A stretch of DNA of 64,000 bases, from the NCBI GenBank assembly GCA_000335735.1, contig AMYY01000008.1, positions 1 through 64,000 of the forward strand, written 5' to 3'. The notes beneath the pieces are model-generated. The model did not search any database, was not told where the DNA came from, and saw nothing but the letters and a program-made list of their open reading frames with translations. Positions 47,684 to 56,590 of this stretch are shown here, piece by piece. Origin of the DNA: an alpha proteobacterium L41A. Lineage in GTDB: Bacteria; Pseudomonadota; Alphaproteobacteria; Caulobacterales; Caulobacteraceae. The position numbers and the translations under genes were made by a program. Every line of letters begins with the position of its first letter. Positions within the stretch are counted from its first letter, which is position 1.

Positions 47684-48325
47684 TTATTTGGCGGCGATGG
47701 CGCCGGCCAGGATCACGTCGATCTGCTTGCCCATATGGTCGGACAAGGCCTGCGCGTCCCATTCGTCATAGGCGGCGCGGCGATAGTTCGACAGATAGGC
47801 GTCCCAGATCAGCTCGACCAGCAGACGGCTGTCGGCGTCCTTGGACAGCTCGCCCTTGGCCACCGCATCCTGAAGGATGTTGCTGATGGCGAGCAGCAGG
47901 TTCTTGGTCGCGGCGCGGGCGCGCATTTCGGCGGCTAGGGGCTGGAACCACGAGCGGGCCACGATGGCCTGGAACAGGGGCAGTTGGTCCAGCGACGAGT
48001 GATAGCCGGCGCTCAGCGCGCTGACGAGGCGGTGGCGGACGGGCTCGCCTTCGGGCGCCGCGGCCTCGACCACCTCGGCTAGACGCGTCATGTCCTCGGT
48101 CAGGACCGCTTCGAACAGTTCGGCCTTGTCTTGGAAGTTGGCGAAGACGGCGCCGGTGGACATGCCTGCGCCCTTGGCGATGTCGCGGATCGTGGCGGGC
48201 TCATAGCCGCGCTCGGCAAAGAGCGAGCGGGCGGCGTCCAGAACCTTTTGTCGCGTGCGAATCTTGGCGGCCTGGCGGCGGTTCAAGCGGGGCTCGACAG
48301 CGAGGGAGGCGACGGTATCTGTCAT
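47684..48325 (-). CDS. TetR family regulator
   Basis: A 213-residue repressor. The N-terminal HTH covers about residues 18-62 (KVLDAARSLFAERGYEPATIRDIAKGAGMSTGAVFANFQDKAELF), followed by an alpha-helical ligand domain. The start ATG is at 48325. It lies 190 bases downstream of the antiporter gene on the same strand with its own leader; it may control neighbouring stress functions, but no operator is convincing. Confidence 0.88.
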   Translation of the reverse strand: MTDTVASLAVEPRLNRRQAAKIRTRQKVLDAARSLFAERGYEPATIRDIAKGAGMSTGAVFANFQDKAELFEAVLTEDMTRLAEVVEAAAPEGEPVRHRLVSALSAGYHSSLDQLPLFQAIVARSWFQPLAAEMRARAATKNLLLAISNILQDAVAKGELSKDADSRLLVELIWDAYLSNYRRAAYDEWDAQALSDHMGKQIDVILAGAIAAK

Positions 48326-48516
48326 GTAATCAGGCTTTTACTCTACTTTCGGTCGCTGGTCGGGGCGGGCCCGGCAGCGACCTCGAATGAATATCTGAGC
48401 CCCTGGGTCGAACCGGAAGGGCGCTTCTGCTCCGCAGATGCAGTCATGGAGAGGCGCGCTTGCATCACGGAACCATGACGAAAATGGGTCCGGCGGCTGT
48501 CGATAGAAGGCTCACT

Positions 48517-50352
48517 CTACTCCGGTGCGGGATCGGTGCGGGCTGTGCGCAGCGTGCGGCGCAGCGCGCGGCTGGGGCGATTGCGACGCTCGATCGGGAT
48601 GGCTGACTGGAAGGCCTTGCGAAACTGATCACGACGTTCGTGGACCGAGGCGAGCACCAGACCCATGGGCACACCCAGATCGACGAGGGTGTTTTCGGCC
48701 AGCTGCAGACTGGCCTCGGTCGTCTCCGGCACGGCGTCGGTGACACCCAGTTCATACAGGCGGATGGCGTGCTGGTCGTCGCGAGCGCGCGCGATCAGGA
48801 TCAGGTCGTCGCGCATGGACCGCGCCGTGGCGACCACCTCGTCCACTTTCGTCGGCGCGTCCATGGTGACGATCAGGGCGCGGGTGGACTGGACGCCACA
48901 GTGCTGGAGCATCTCGCGCCGCCCCGCATCGCCATAGAAGACATCAAATCCGTCACGTCGGCCGGCGGCGACGGCGCCCGCATCAGTGTCCAGGGCGATG
49001 AAGGGCTGATCGTGCGCCTTCAGCATTTCTCCGATCAAACGGCCGACGCGCCCGAAGCCGACGATGATGACAGCGCCGTTCGCCGCCCCCAGCTTTGGAA
49101 GCTCCACAGGCTGGCCTGCGGCGGATGGCTTGCGCGCCAGCTTCTGACCCAGCAGGGCGAGCAGGGGGATCGAAAAGATGCTGACGGTCGCCGACAGGGC
49201 CACGGTGTTGGTCAGCTGCGGCGGCGCGAGGCCTTCGACCAGGCCGGTGGCGAAGACCACGAAAGCGAACTCGCCCGCCGGCGCCAGAACGAGCGCCGTC
49301 TCCAGCGCCGGGCGGGCGCCCAGGCCCCAGAAACGGGCGAGGCTGAAGATCACGCCGGTCTTCACGACCGTCAGAGCCAGGGCCAGGCCGAAGACGCCGA
49401 CCGGATCGGCGGCGATGGCGTCCAGGTCCAGACCCAGGCCGACGCCGACGAAGAAGACGCCCAGCAGAAGCCCCTTGAACGGTTCGATGGAAACCTCGAC
49501 CTCGCGCCGGAACTCGGTCTCGGCCAGCAGCACGCCGGCGACAAGCGCGCCGATACTCATCGACAGGCCGCTGGCCTGGGCGGCGAGACCGGCCCCGACC
49601 ACCACCAGCAGGGAGGCGGCGACGAACAGTTCGCCGCCCTGGTCGGCCTTGCGCGCCTTCGCCACCGACCGGAACATCGGCCGCAGAACCACGCGCCCCA
49701 GCAGCACCATCAGACCCAGGCCGATGGCGGCCGGAACCAGGGTGAACAGGGCGCGCCCCAGCACGGCGGGATCCAGCGCGCCGCCCTGCTGGGCCAGGGC
49801 CGCCAGGACGGTGACCGTGATCAGGATCGGGGCGACCGACAGATCCTGAGCCAGCAGGATGGCGAAGGTGGAACGGCCGACCGTTCCCTTCAGCCGCCCC
49901 CGCTCGGCCAGCACGGGCATCACCACAGCCGTCGAGGACAGGGCGAGGCCCATGCCCAGCACCACGGCGCTGGCCAGGGTCTGGCCCATCAGCATGAAGC
50001 CGCCCGCCAGCACGGCGGTGCAGACGACGACCTGCATCAGTCCCAGGCCGAACACGAGCCGGCGCATAGCGCGCAGCCGCTCCCACGACAGCTCCAGACC
50101 GATCATGAACAACAGGAAGGCGACGCCCAGTTCCGACAACTGCGCCAATTGGCCCGGATCGCGGATGGTCAGCCACGACAGCCAGGGCAGGCTTTGCGCG
50201 AACCGGCCCAGGCCGTCCGGGCCCAGCAAAACGCCCGCAGCGAGGAAGCCCAGCACGGGGCTGACCTTCAGCCGATTGACCAGGGGCACGATGACGCCTG
50301 CGGCCGCCAGAAAGACCACCAGATCCTTATAGTCGCCGCCCTGACCGTGCAT
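48517..50352 (-). CDS. kefC: Kef-type (CPA2) cation:proton antiporter
   Basis: A 611-residue CPA2 transporter. Thirteen or so helices occupy residues 1-400 with LGMGLALSSTAVVMPVL and the transport aspartate region LLAQDLSVAPI; the C-terminal part (about 415-560) is a TrkA-N domain with IIVGFGRVGRLIGEML, followed by an Arg-rich tail. Kef systems exchange potassium for protons, often gated by glutathione adducts. The start ATG is at 50352. Confidence 0.9.
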   Translation of the reverse strand: MHGQGGDYKDLVVFLAAAGVIVPLVNRLKVSPVLGFLAAGVLLGPDGLGRFAQSLPWLSWLTIRDPGQLAQLSELGVAFLLFMIGLELSWERLRAMRRLVFGLGLMQVVVCTAVLAGGFMLMGQTLASAVVLGMGLALSSTAVVMPVLAERGRLKGTVGRSTFAILLAQDLSVAPILITVTVLAALAQQGGALDPAVLGRALFTLVPAAIGLGLMVLLGRVVLRPMFRSVAKARKADQGGELFVAASLLVVVGAGLAAQASGLSMSIGALVAGVLLAETEFRREVEVSIEPFKGLLLGVFFVGVGLGLDLDAIAADPVGVFGLALALTVVKTGVIFSLARFWGLGARPALETALVLAPAGEFAFVVFATGLVEGLAPPQLTNTVALSATVSIFSIPLLALLGQKLARKPSAAGQPVELPKLGAANGAVIIVGFGRVGRLIGEMLKAHDQPFIALDTDAGAVAAGRRDGFDVFYGDAGRREMLQHCGVQSTRALIVTMDAPTKVDEVVATARSMRDDLILIARARDDQHAIRLYELGVTDAVPETTEASLQLAENTLVDLGVPMGLVLASVHERRDQFRKAFQSAIPIERRNRPSRALRRTLRTARTDPAPE

Positions 50353-50508
50353 CCGCCCTCCTTGCGCCTACGTATCTGACCCTGATCCCGGCGCTGTAAC
50401 GAGAGGCCGCATCGGAATCATGAATTTTTTTTAAGGCGACACCCCCCCTCGCGGGACTAGGGTCCGCGCCGAGCCATCCAAATGCCGGGTGGGAACAGGG
50501 ACATAGTG

Positions 50509-52632
50509 ATGAAACGTCTGCTTATCGGGGCCGCCGTCGGCGCCCTTCTTCTGCCCGCCAGCACGGTTTTGGCTCAGGATATCGGTCACGACCACGCCTG
50601 CATCGACGACGCCTGCACCATCGTTTCGCTGTTCTCGGGTGAGGAGACGGCAGCCGGTTGGCAGGGCGTCGATGCGCCCCGCTACGGAACCTGGGGTTTC
50701 GACATGGCCGGCCGCGACACCTCGGTGAAGCCGGGCGACGACTTCTTCCAATACGCCAACGGCAAGGCGCTGGAGAAGCTGGTCATTCCGTCGGACCGCA
50801 CCAGCTACGGTTCGTTCGCCCTGCTGCGCGAACTGTCCGACAACCGCATGAAGGAACTGGTGCTGGGCCTGGCCGACCGTACAGACCTGGCGCCCGGATC
50901 GGATGAGGCCAAGGTCGCTGACGCCTATCGTTCCTACATCGACGAGGCGCGCATCGAGCAGCTGGACGCCCAGCCGCTGCAACCCTATCTGGCCGCGATC
51001 CGCGCCGCCGACAGCCATGACAAGATGGCCGTCTACATGGGCCAGACGGTCGGCCGCTTCGGCTCGTCCTTCTTCGGCACCGGCATCACCATCGATGCGA
51101 AACAGCCCACTCGCTACGTCGTCTCGACAGGCCAGTCGGGCATCGGTCTTCCGAACCGTGACTACTATCTGGACGCCCGCTACGCGGACAAGAAGCACCT
51201 TTACACGACCTATGTCGGTCAAATCCTGGCTATGGCGGGGTGGGACAAGCCGTTCACCACGGCCGCAGAGATTGTCGAACTCGAAACCAAGATCGCGGAA
51301 GCCCACTGGACCCCGGTCGAGAACCGCAACCGCGACAAGACCTACAACGAGTTCACCATCGCCAAACTGGCCGAGGATGCGCCGGGCTTTGACTGGCAGG
51401 CCTACTACGACGCCGCCAAGCTGGGCGGCGTGCCGCGCCTGATCGTGCGTCAGGACACGGCCATGCCCAAGATCGCGGCCATCTATGCCAAGACGCCGGT
51501 CGAATTGCTGCAGGCTTGGCAGACCTTCCACACCGCCGACGACATGGCGCCCCTGCTGTCCAAACGCTTCTCCGACGCCCAGTGGGCATTCCGTTCGCGC
51601 GATCTGTCGGGTCAGCCTGAGCAGCGCACCCGCGAGAAGCGCGCGATCTCCTTCGCCGAAGGATCGCTGGGCGAGGCTACGGGCCGGCTCTACGTCGCCC
51701 AGTATTTCCCGGCCGAATCCAAGGCCAAGATGGAAGAGCTGGTCGCCAATCTGCGCACCGCCCTGTCGAACCGGATCGACAACCTGACCTGGATGGGGAC
51801 CGAGACCAAGGCGGCGGCGCAGGAGAAGCTGCGCAAGTTTACCGTCAAGATCGGCTATCCCGACAAGTGGCGCGACTACTCCGGTCTGGACATCCGCGCG
51901 AACGACCTGGTCGGCAACGCCGAGCGCCGCGGCCTGTTCGAGTGGAACTATGATCTGGCCCGTCTGAACGAGCCGGTCGACAAGTCGGAGTGGGGCATGA
52001 CCCCGCAGACCGTCAACGCCTACTACAACTCGGCCAACAACGAGATCGTCTTCCCGGCCGCGATCCTGCAACCGCCCTTCTTCGATCCGAATGGCGATGC
52101 GGCGGTCAACTATGGCGGGATCGGCGGCGTGATCGGTCACGAGATCGGCCACGGCTTCGACGACCAGGGCTCCAAGTCCGATGGCGACGGCGTGCTGCGC
52201 AACTGGTGGACGCCTGAAGACAAGGCCAACTTCGAGGCCCTGACGGCGCGTCTGGGCGCGCAATATGCGACCTACGAGCCGATCGCCGGCTATCACATCA
52301 ACCCTGGCCTGACGATGGGCGAGAACATCGGCGACGCGTCTGGCGTGGCCGTCGGTCTCGAGGCCTATCACCTGTCGCTGAACGGCCAGCCGGCGCCCGT
52401 GATCGACGGAACGACCGGCGACCAGCGCTTCTTCTATGGCTGGGCTCAGGTCTGGCAGTCCAAGTACCGCGACGAGGCGCTGAAGCAGCAGGTCGCCACC
52501 GACCCGCACTCGGCCGCCCAGTTCCGCGTCATCGGTCCGCTGCGCAACGTCGACGCCTGGTACGACGCTTTCGACGTTCAGCCGGGCACGAAATACTATC
52601 TGACGCCCGAGGAACGCGTCCGCCTCTGGTAG
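50509..52632 (+). CDS. pepO: M13 family metallopeptidase (PepO/neprilysin-like)
   Basis: A 707-residue exported zinc endopeptidase with a Sec signal peptide (LAQD, about residue 24). The zinc motif HEIGH is at 544-548, followed by GFDDQGSKSDGDG, and the third ligand in MGENIGDASG. The NAYYNSANNEIVFPAAIL stretch is the M13 hallmark. ATG 50509 is preferred over an in-frame ATG nine codons upstream because it begins the signal peptide. Its own terminator follows. Confidence 0.94.
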   Translation: MKRLLIGAAVGALLLPASTVLAQDIGHDHACIDDACTIVSLFSGEETAAGWQGVDAPRYGTWGFDMAGRDTSVKPGDDFFQYANGKALEKLVIPSDRTSYGSFALLRELSDNRMKELVLGLADRTDLAPGSDEAKVADAYRSYIDEARIEQLDAQPLQPYLAAIRAADSHDKMAVYMGQTVGRFGSSFFGTGITIDAKQPTRYVVSTGQSGIGLPNRDYYLDARYADKKHLYTTYVGQILAMAGWDKPFTTAAEIVELETKIAEAHWTPVENRNRDKTYNEFTIAKLAEDAPGFDWQAYYDAAKLGGVPRLIVRQDTAMPKIAAIYAKTPVELLQAWQTFHTADDMAPLLSKRFSDAQWAFRSRDLSGQPEQRTREKRAISFAEGSLGEATGRLYVAQYFPAESKAKMEELVANLRTALSNRIDNLTWMGTETKAAAQEKLRKFTVKIGYPDKWRDYSGLDIRANDLVGNAERRGLFEWNYDLARLNEPVDKSEWGMTPQTVNAYYNSANNEIVFPAAILQPPFFDPNGDAAVNYGGIGGVIGHEIGHGFDDQGSKSDGDGVLRNWWTPEDKANFEALTARLGAQYATYEPIAGYHINPGLTMGENIGDASGVAVGLEAYHLSLNGQPAPVIDGTTGDQRFFYGWAQVWQSKYRDEALKQQVATDPHSAAQFRVIGPLRNVDAWYDAFDVQPGTKYYLTPEERVRLW

Positions 52633-52654
52633 GGCGACGCTTGTTCGAGAATGG

Positions 52655-52681
52655 AAAGGCCGGGGTTCGCCCCGGCCTTTT
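52655..52681 (+). terminator. Terminator of the M13 peptidase
   Basis: AAAGGCCGGGG-TTCG-CCCCGGCCTTTT, 11-bp stem. Confidence 0.92.
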
Positions 52682-52766
52682 CATATCGAGACAGGGCTGC
52701 TCGATTTCGGAGCCGTATCGAGAAATTGTCTAGGTTTCACGGGAGTTTGTCGGGGCTCCAGACGCG

Positions 52767-52804
52767 AAAAAGCCCGCTGCGGGGGATACATCGCAGCGGG
52801 CTTT
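52767..52804 (-). terminator. Terminator of the candidate sRNA
   Basis: Stem AAAGCCCGCTGCG/CGCAGCGGGCTTT with a ten-base loop; TTTTT follows on the minus strand. On the plus strand the T-run is short. Confidence 0.85.
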
Positions 52805-52883
52805 CGCGCTCTTTAAAGAGCGGACGTTTCCTCCCCGAAACGCCTTCGAGTGCTGCGCGCTTGAGCAACGCTTGCCCTCGAGT
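52767..52883 (-). ncRNA. Candidate small RNA downstream of hisS
   Basis: A complete transcription unit is visible on the minus strand. A promoter, TTGACG (52913-52918) and TCAAAT (52890-52895) with a 17-base spacer, is followed by about 117 bases and a strong terminator. Between them are an 8-bp hairpin with loop GGGGAG (52823-52844), a CGCTC-TTTAAA-GAGCG hairpin (52807-52822), and a 13-bp terminator stem (52769-52804) with T-run. The SD-like loop could bind a C-rich mRNA or a regulator. No known family recognised. Confidence 0.6.
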
Positions 52884-52889
52884 GAGTTC

Positions 52890-52918
52890 ATTTGACGCAA
52901 GGGCGGGTCGGTCGTCAA
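52890..52918 (-). promoter_or_regulatory. Promoter of the candidate sRNA
   Basis: TTGACG-N17-TCAAAT fits the alphaproteobacterial housekeeping sigma pattern and is placed 7 bases before the presumed start of the transcript. Confidence 0.6.
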
Positions 52919-52995
52919 CGGCCGGTTTCGCAAGAGTCGAACTTTCTTCGACTTATCGCTGATAACCCATTCGGAAGGCGAGTCATTATCGAAGT

Positions 52996-54486
52996 TTATT
53001 CGATAATGGACTTGATGGCGGCGATCAGGCCTTCGCGGGGGATCTTGATCTGGCCGGGTCGCTCGGCCTTCCAGGCGTCGTTGTCCGTGATGGCGGCGGC
53101 GGCGGCGCGGCCGGCGTCCAGATCCTTGATCGTGACCTCGCCGGCGGCGATCTCATCGCCGCCCAGAATGACGACGGCGGGAGCGCCGCGCCGGTCGGCG
53201 TATTTCATCTGCGCCTTCATGCCGGCGCGACCCAAATAAAGCTCGGCGGCGATCCCGGCGGCGCGTAGTTCGGCGACGGCGGTCAGATAATGGGCCATGT
53301 CGTCCTCGGAGAAGACGATGACGACCACGGGGCCGCGCACGGCGTCTTCGCCGCCCCGTCCCGCCGCGCGCAGGGCCGAGGCCAAGCGTGAGACGCCGAA
53401 GGAGAAGCCGGTCGCCGGCGTGCTCTGGCCGGTGAAGCGGGCGACCAGATCGTCATAGCGACCGCCGCCGCCGATGGAGCCGAAGCGGACCGGGCGGCCC
53501 TTGTCGTCAACCGTGTCGAGCAGAAGTTCCGCCTCGAACACGGCGCCGGTGTAATATTCCAGGCCGCGCACGATGGTCGGATCGAACTTCGCGGCGTCCT
53601 GGCCGACCGACATGGCGGCCAGCGCCCGGTCGATGGCGGCCAGCTCGTTCAGCGCCGCCTCGCCCGCCGCGCCAAGGTCGCCGGAGCGTGCGACCGCGTC
53701 CAGCGTCTGGGCCCGCGACAGGCCGGGGGTATTGGCCGAGGCCAGAAACGCTTCGATGGCGGCCGTGACCTTGGCGGGCAGTTGAGCGCCCCTGGTGTAG
53801 TCGCCCGAGTCGTCCAGACGCCCTTCGCCCAGCAGTTGGACCACGCCCTCCCAGCCCAGGCGGTCGAACTTGTCGATGGCGCGAAGCGCCGTCAGTCGCT
53901 GACCGGCCTCGGTCACGCCGCCGGCGTCGAACAGGCCGTCGAACAGCTTGCGGTTCGAGACGCGGATCTGGGCCTGGCCGGCGTCCAGCCCGGCGGCGCG
54001 CAGGCCCTCGCAACCCATGGCGATGATCTCGGCGTCGGCCTCGGGCCGGTCCGAGCCGACGGTGTCGGCGTCGCACTGCCAGAACTCGCGGAACCGACCG
54101 GGGCCCGGCTTCTCGTTGCGCCAGACCGGTCCGTAGGCGTAGCGGCGGAACGGCTTGGGCAGGGTCTCCCAGGTCTGGGCCGCGAACCGGGCCAGGGGCG
54201 CGGTGTGGTCGTAGCGCAAGGCCATCCATTCGCCCGGCTCGTCCGATCCGGCGTCGTCCTGAAGCGCGAAGACGCCCTCGTTCGGCCGGTCGGCGTCAGG
54301 CAGGAACTTGCCCAGCGCATCGGCGTATTCGAAGGCCGGCGTCTCCAGCGGCTCAAAGCCCCAGCGCTCATAAACCTCGGACACGCGAGCCACGATGCGC
54401 CGCTCGGCGGTCAGATCACGGCCGCGCTTGTCGGCGAAGCCGCGCGGGTTGCGGGCGAGGGGGCGGGGAGGCGCGGCGTCGGTCAT
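52996..54486 (-). CDS. hisS: Histidyl-tRNA synthetase
   Basis: Charges tRNA-His. The 496-residue protein has motif 1 and 2 regions of class II synthetases (ALRYDHTAPLARF, FRRYAYGPVWRNEKPGPGRFREFWQCDAD), and the HisA-type RGLEYYTGAVFEAE and GSIGGGGRYDDL, ending in an anticodon-binding domain. The start ATG is at 54486. Confidence 0.96.
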   Translation of the reverse strand: MTDAAPPRPLARNPRGFADKRGRDLTAERRIVARVSEVYERWGFEPLETPAFEYADALGKFLPDADRPNEGVFALQDDAGSDEPGEWMALRYDHTAPLARFAAQTWETLPKPFRRYAYGPVWRNEKPGPGRFREFWQCDADTVGSDRPEADAEIIAMGCEGLRAAGLDAGQAQIRVSNRKLFDGLFDAGGVTEAGQRLTALRAIDKFDRLGWEGVVQLLGEGRLDDSGDYTRGAQLPAKVTAAIEAFLASANTPGLSRAQTLDAVARSGDLGAAGEAALNELAAIDRALAAMSVGQDAAKFDPTIVRGLEYYTGAVFEAELLLDTVDDKGRPVRFGSIGGGGRYDDLVARFTGQSTPATGFSFGVSRLASALRAAGRGGEDAVRGPVVVIVFSEDDMAHYLTAVAELRAAGIAAELYLGRAGMKAQMKYADRRGAPAVVILGGDEIAAGEVTIKDLDAGRAAAAAITDNDAWKAERPGQIKIPREGLIAAIKSIIE

Positions 54487-54638
54487 GGCGCGCGCTTAAG
54501 CCAAGGCGCCCCTGATCGCAAATTCTCCACCACAGCTGACCTACGAGCAGCGTCCGTCGGTGTCGCACAATGGTCTGTTCTTAAAGACGAAATTCTAATG
54601 CCGACGGAACTGCTATGCGGATTTTTCGTTGATGGCGC

Positions 54639-54845
54639 ATGACGCCCCACGCCCTTCTCGTTGCGCGCACTTGCAACACCTCCGATCGCCGCACGATCCG
54701 GTGGTGGGAGTGTGAGCTGATCGACGAGGCCGGGTCGAGGCGCGTGCAAAACCAAGCCTTCTTCTCGATCCGCGAGGCGCGATCGTGGGCGACCGCTCAA
54801 GGCTATCCCATCAGCGACGACGCGGCCTCGGCGGCCGAGCTTTGA
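54639..54845 (+). CDS. Small hypothetical protein upstream of ClpP-like gene
   Basis: A 68-residue basic, Arg/Trp-containing protein (WWECELIDEAG) without a signal peptide, whose stop overlaps the start of the ClpP-like gene (TGATG). This suggests co-translation. Not recognised. Confidence 0.6.
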   Translation: MTPHALLVARTCNTSDRRTIRWWECELIDEAGSRRVQNQAFFSIREARSWATAQGYPISDDAASAAEL

Positions 54846-55426
54846 TGTCGGACGTCGCGCCAAGCGGCATTCTGACCGCCGAAGCTTTCGATACGCCCCG
54901 TATCCTGCTCGCCGGCGCGGTCGATTACGCCATGTACGACCAGTTCCGCCAGCAGATGGCGGAGGCGCCCGACACCGGGCTGACCGTCATCGAACTGTCG
55001 ACCCTGGGCGGTGATCCGGAAGTGGCGCGCATGATGGGCGAGGATGTGCGCTTTCAAAGCGACATCAATCCGTCGCGCCGACTGGTCTTTCTGGGCAAGG
55101 CGGCGATCTATTCCGCCGGCGCCACCTTCATGAGCTTCTTTGCGGTGGAGAACCGCTATCTGACGCGCGGCGCGCGGGTGATGATCCACGAGCGCAAGAT
55201 GGACACGCAGTTGCACGTCAGCGGTCCGTTGACGACCTGCATCGCTTCGGTCCACGCCATGCTGAATGAGCTGGAACACTCCATCGCTATCCAGAACGAA
55301 GGCTTCGAGAACCTGGTACGCGGATCGTCGGTGACCATGGAGGAGGTGCTGAAACGCGCCCCCGCCAACTGGTATATCGAGGCCCAGGAAGCCAAGGCCC
55401 GCGGTCTGATCGCCGAAGTGATCTGA
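54845..55426 (+). CDS. ClpP-like serine protease homolog
   Basis: A 193-residue protein of the ClpP/crotonase-like peptidase group. The nucleophile is expected in YSAGATFMSFF and the histidine in RVMIHERKM, in the ClpP positions. The third member, the Asp of the usual R-D-x-F stretch, aligns with Asn in APANWYIEAQEA, so the triad may be Ser-His-Asn. There is no propeptide. It may be a stand-alone variant rather than a partner of ClpA/ClpX. Confidence 0.75.
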   Translation: MSDVAPSGILTAEAFDTPRILLAGAVDYAMYDQFRQQMAEAPDTGLTVIELSTLGGDPEVARMMGEDVRFQSDINPSRRLVFLGKAAIYSAGATFMSFFAVENRYLTRGARVMIHERKMDTQLHVSGPLTTCIASVHAMLNELEHSIAIQNEGFENLVRGSSVTMEEVLKRAPANWYIEAQEAKARGLIAEVI

Positions 55427-55439
55427 CCCGCCCGGTAAA

Positions 55440-56000
55440 TCAGGCCTGGAGCGTTTCCACGGTCAGATTGCCGTTGGTGTAGACGCAGATTTCGGCGGCG
55501 ATCTTCATGGCCTTGCGGGCGACCTGTTCGGCGTCCAAATCGGTTTCCTCGATCAGGGCCCGGGCGGCCGACAGGGCATAGTTGCCGCCCGAACCCACGG
55601 CGGCGACGCCATACTCCGGCTCCAGCACATCGCCGACGCCGGTCACGGTGAAGATGGACGACTTGTCCGCCACCAGCAGCATGGCTTCGAGCCGGCGCAG
55701 ATAGCGGTCGGTCCGCCAGTCCTTGGCCAGATCCACACAGGCGCGGGCAAGTTGGTCGGGATATTGCTCCAGCTTGGCTTCCAGGCGCTCGATCAACGTG
55801 AAGGCGTCGGCCGTAGCGCCGGCAAAGCCAGCCAGCACCTTGCCGCCGGCCAGGGTGCGCACCTTGCGCGCCGCGCCCTTGACGATGGTCGGGCCCATCG
55901 AGACCTGGCCGTCGCCGGCGATCACGGTCCGTCCGTTCTTGCGCACCGCCAGAATGGTGGTGCCGTGCCAGTCGGGGAAGTTGGATGCGGTCTGGGTCAT
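55440..56000 (-). CDS. hslV: HslV protease subunit
   Basis: The peptidase of the HslUV (ClpQY) chaperone-protease. The 186-residue protein has catalytic Thr14 exposed after cleavage before [13 protein letters not shown] start, with [11 protein letters not shown], and the [13 protein letters not shown] segment. The family ATPase HslU is not adjacent here: downstream is the convergent ClpP-like gene. Confidence 0.94.
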   Translation of the reverse strand: MTQTASNFPDWHGTTILAVRKNGRTVIAGDGQVSMGPTIVKGAARKVRTLAGGKVLAGFAGATADAFTLIERLEAKLEQYPDQLARACVDLAKDWRTDRYLRRLEAMLLVADKSSIFTVTGVGDVLEPEYGVAAVGSGGNYALSAARALIEETDLDAEQVARKAMKIAAEICVYTNGNLTVETLQA

Positions 56001-56134
56001 GACGATCAGATGGCGTGGCGGACGGTCGGCATCAAGTCTGTCAGGTCCATGGATAACGCCGTCTTATTTTGACCCCAATATTGGCTAGAAGGCGCAATCC
56101 AATTTCGTGGATCTTTGATATCGAGGGCCAAGCT

Positions 56135-56536
56135 TTGCTTTATCGCGTCGTTTTCGTGAGTGAAGTGATCGGTGGCGTGAACCACACGCTTCAGGCGCTC
56201 GCTGAAATCCTGGGCGTGTCGGAGCGGAACAATCGCCGGGATCACATCGGTAGCGCCATGCTGTTCCACGAAGGCGAGGCTGCACAGATGATCGAGGGTG
56301 CGCGCGCGGACGTAGATCGGCTGATGTCGCGTCTCTGGAACGACCCACGCCACTGCAACATCCGTGTGCTGGATGATCGCCCGGTCATGCAGCGACGGGT
56401 ACAAGAGCCCGCGCGCCTGTGCGCCCTCAGCACCCAACAGGCCGCCGACATTCTGCGTGGCCGGCGCCTGAGCGATCTGTCCAGCGCGGGTCTGGAAAAG
56501 CTGCTGTCGTGCGAACACGTGCGGATGGCCGCCTGA
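56135..56536 (+). CDS. BLUF-like domain protein lacking the photoactive tyrosine
   Basis: A 133-residue protein aligning along its length with BLUF flavin photoreceptors: LYRVVFVS, RNNRRDHIGSAMLF, AAQMIEG and DPRHCNIRVL. The two polar residues of the flavin network are kept (N33, Q51), but the photoactive Tyr (Tyr8 of PixD) is F7, and the usual W-S-M near the end is absent. The start is TTG at 56135, with GAGGG seven bases upstream. It may bind flavin without being light-activated, or may be a degraded photoreceptor. Confidence 0.82.
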   Translation: MLYRVVFVSEVIGGVNHTLQALAEILGVSERNNRRDHIGSAMLFHEGEAAQMIEGARADVDRLMSRLWNDPRHCNIRVLDDRPVMQRRVQEPARLCALSTQQAADILRGRRLSDLSSAGLEKLLSCEHVRMAA

Positions 56537-56590
56537 GACGATAGGCGGCAGGCCCCTCGCGCCGCAACCTCTGCGGCGCTAGATAGGGCG

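Noticed and set aside
48640..50379. Open frame of 579 codons opposite the antiporter
   Set aside because: Gln/His/Arg-rich translation without domain features; typical antisense artefact.
50422..50455. T8 and C7 homopolymer tracts before the M13 peptidase as a phase-variation signal
   Set aside because: They lie well upstream of the start and no second start or frame switch is implied.
52730..52933. Small minus-strand ORF (67 codons) across the candidate sRNA
   Set aside because: It overlaps the promoter and terminator hairpins, and its translation has no recognisable feature; the non-coding reading is more consistent.
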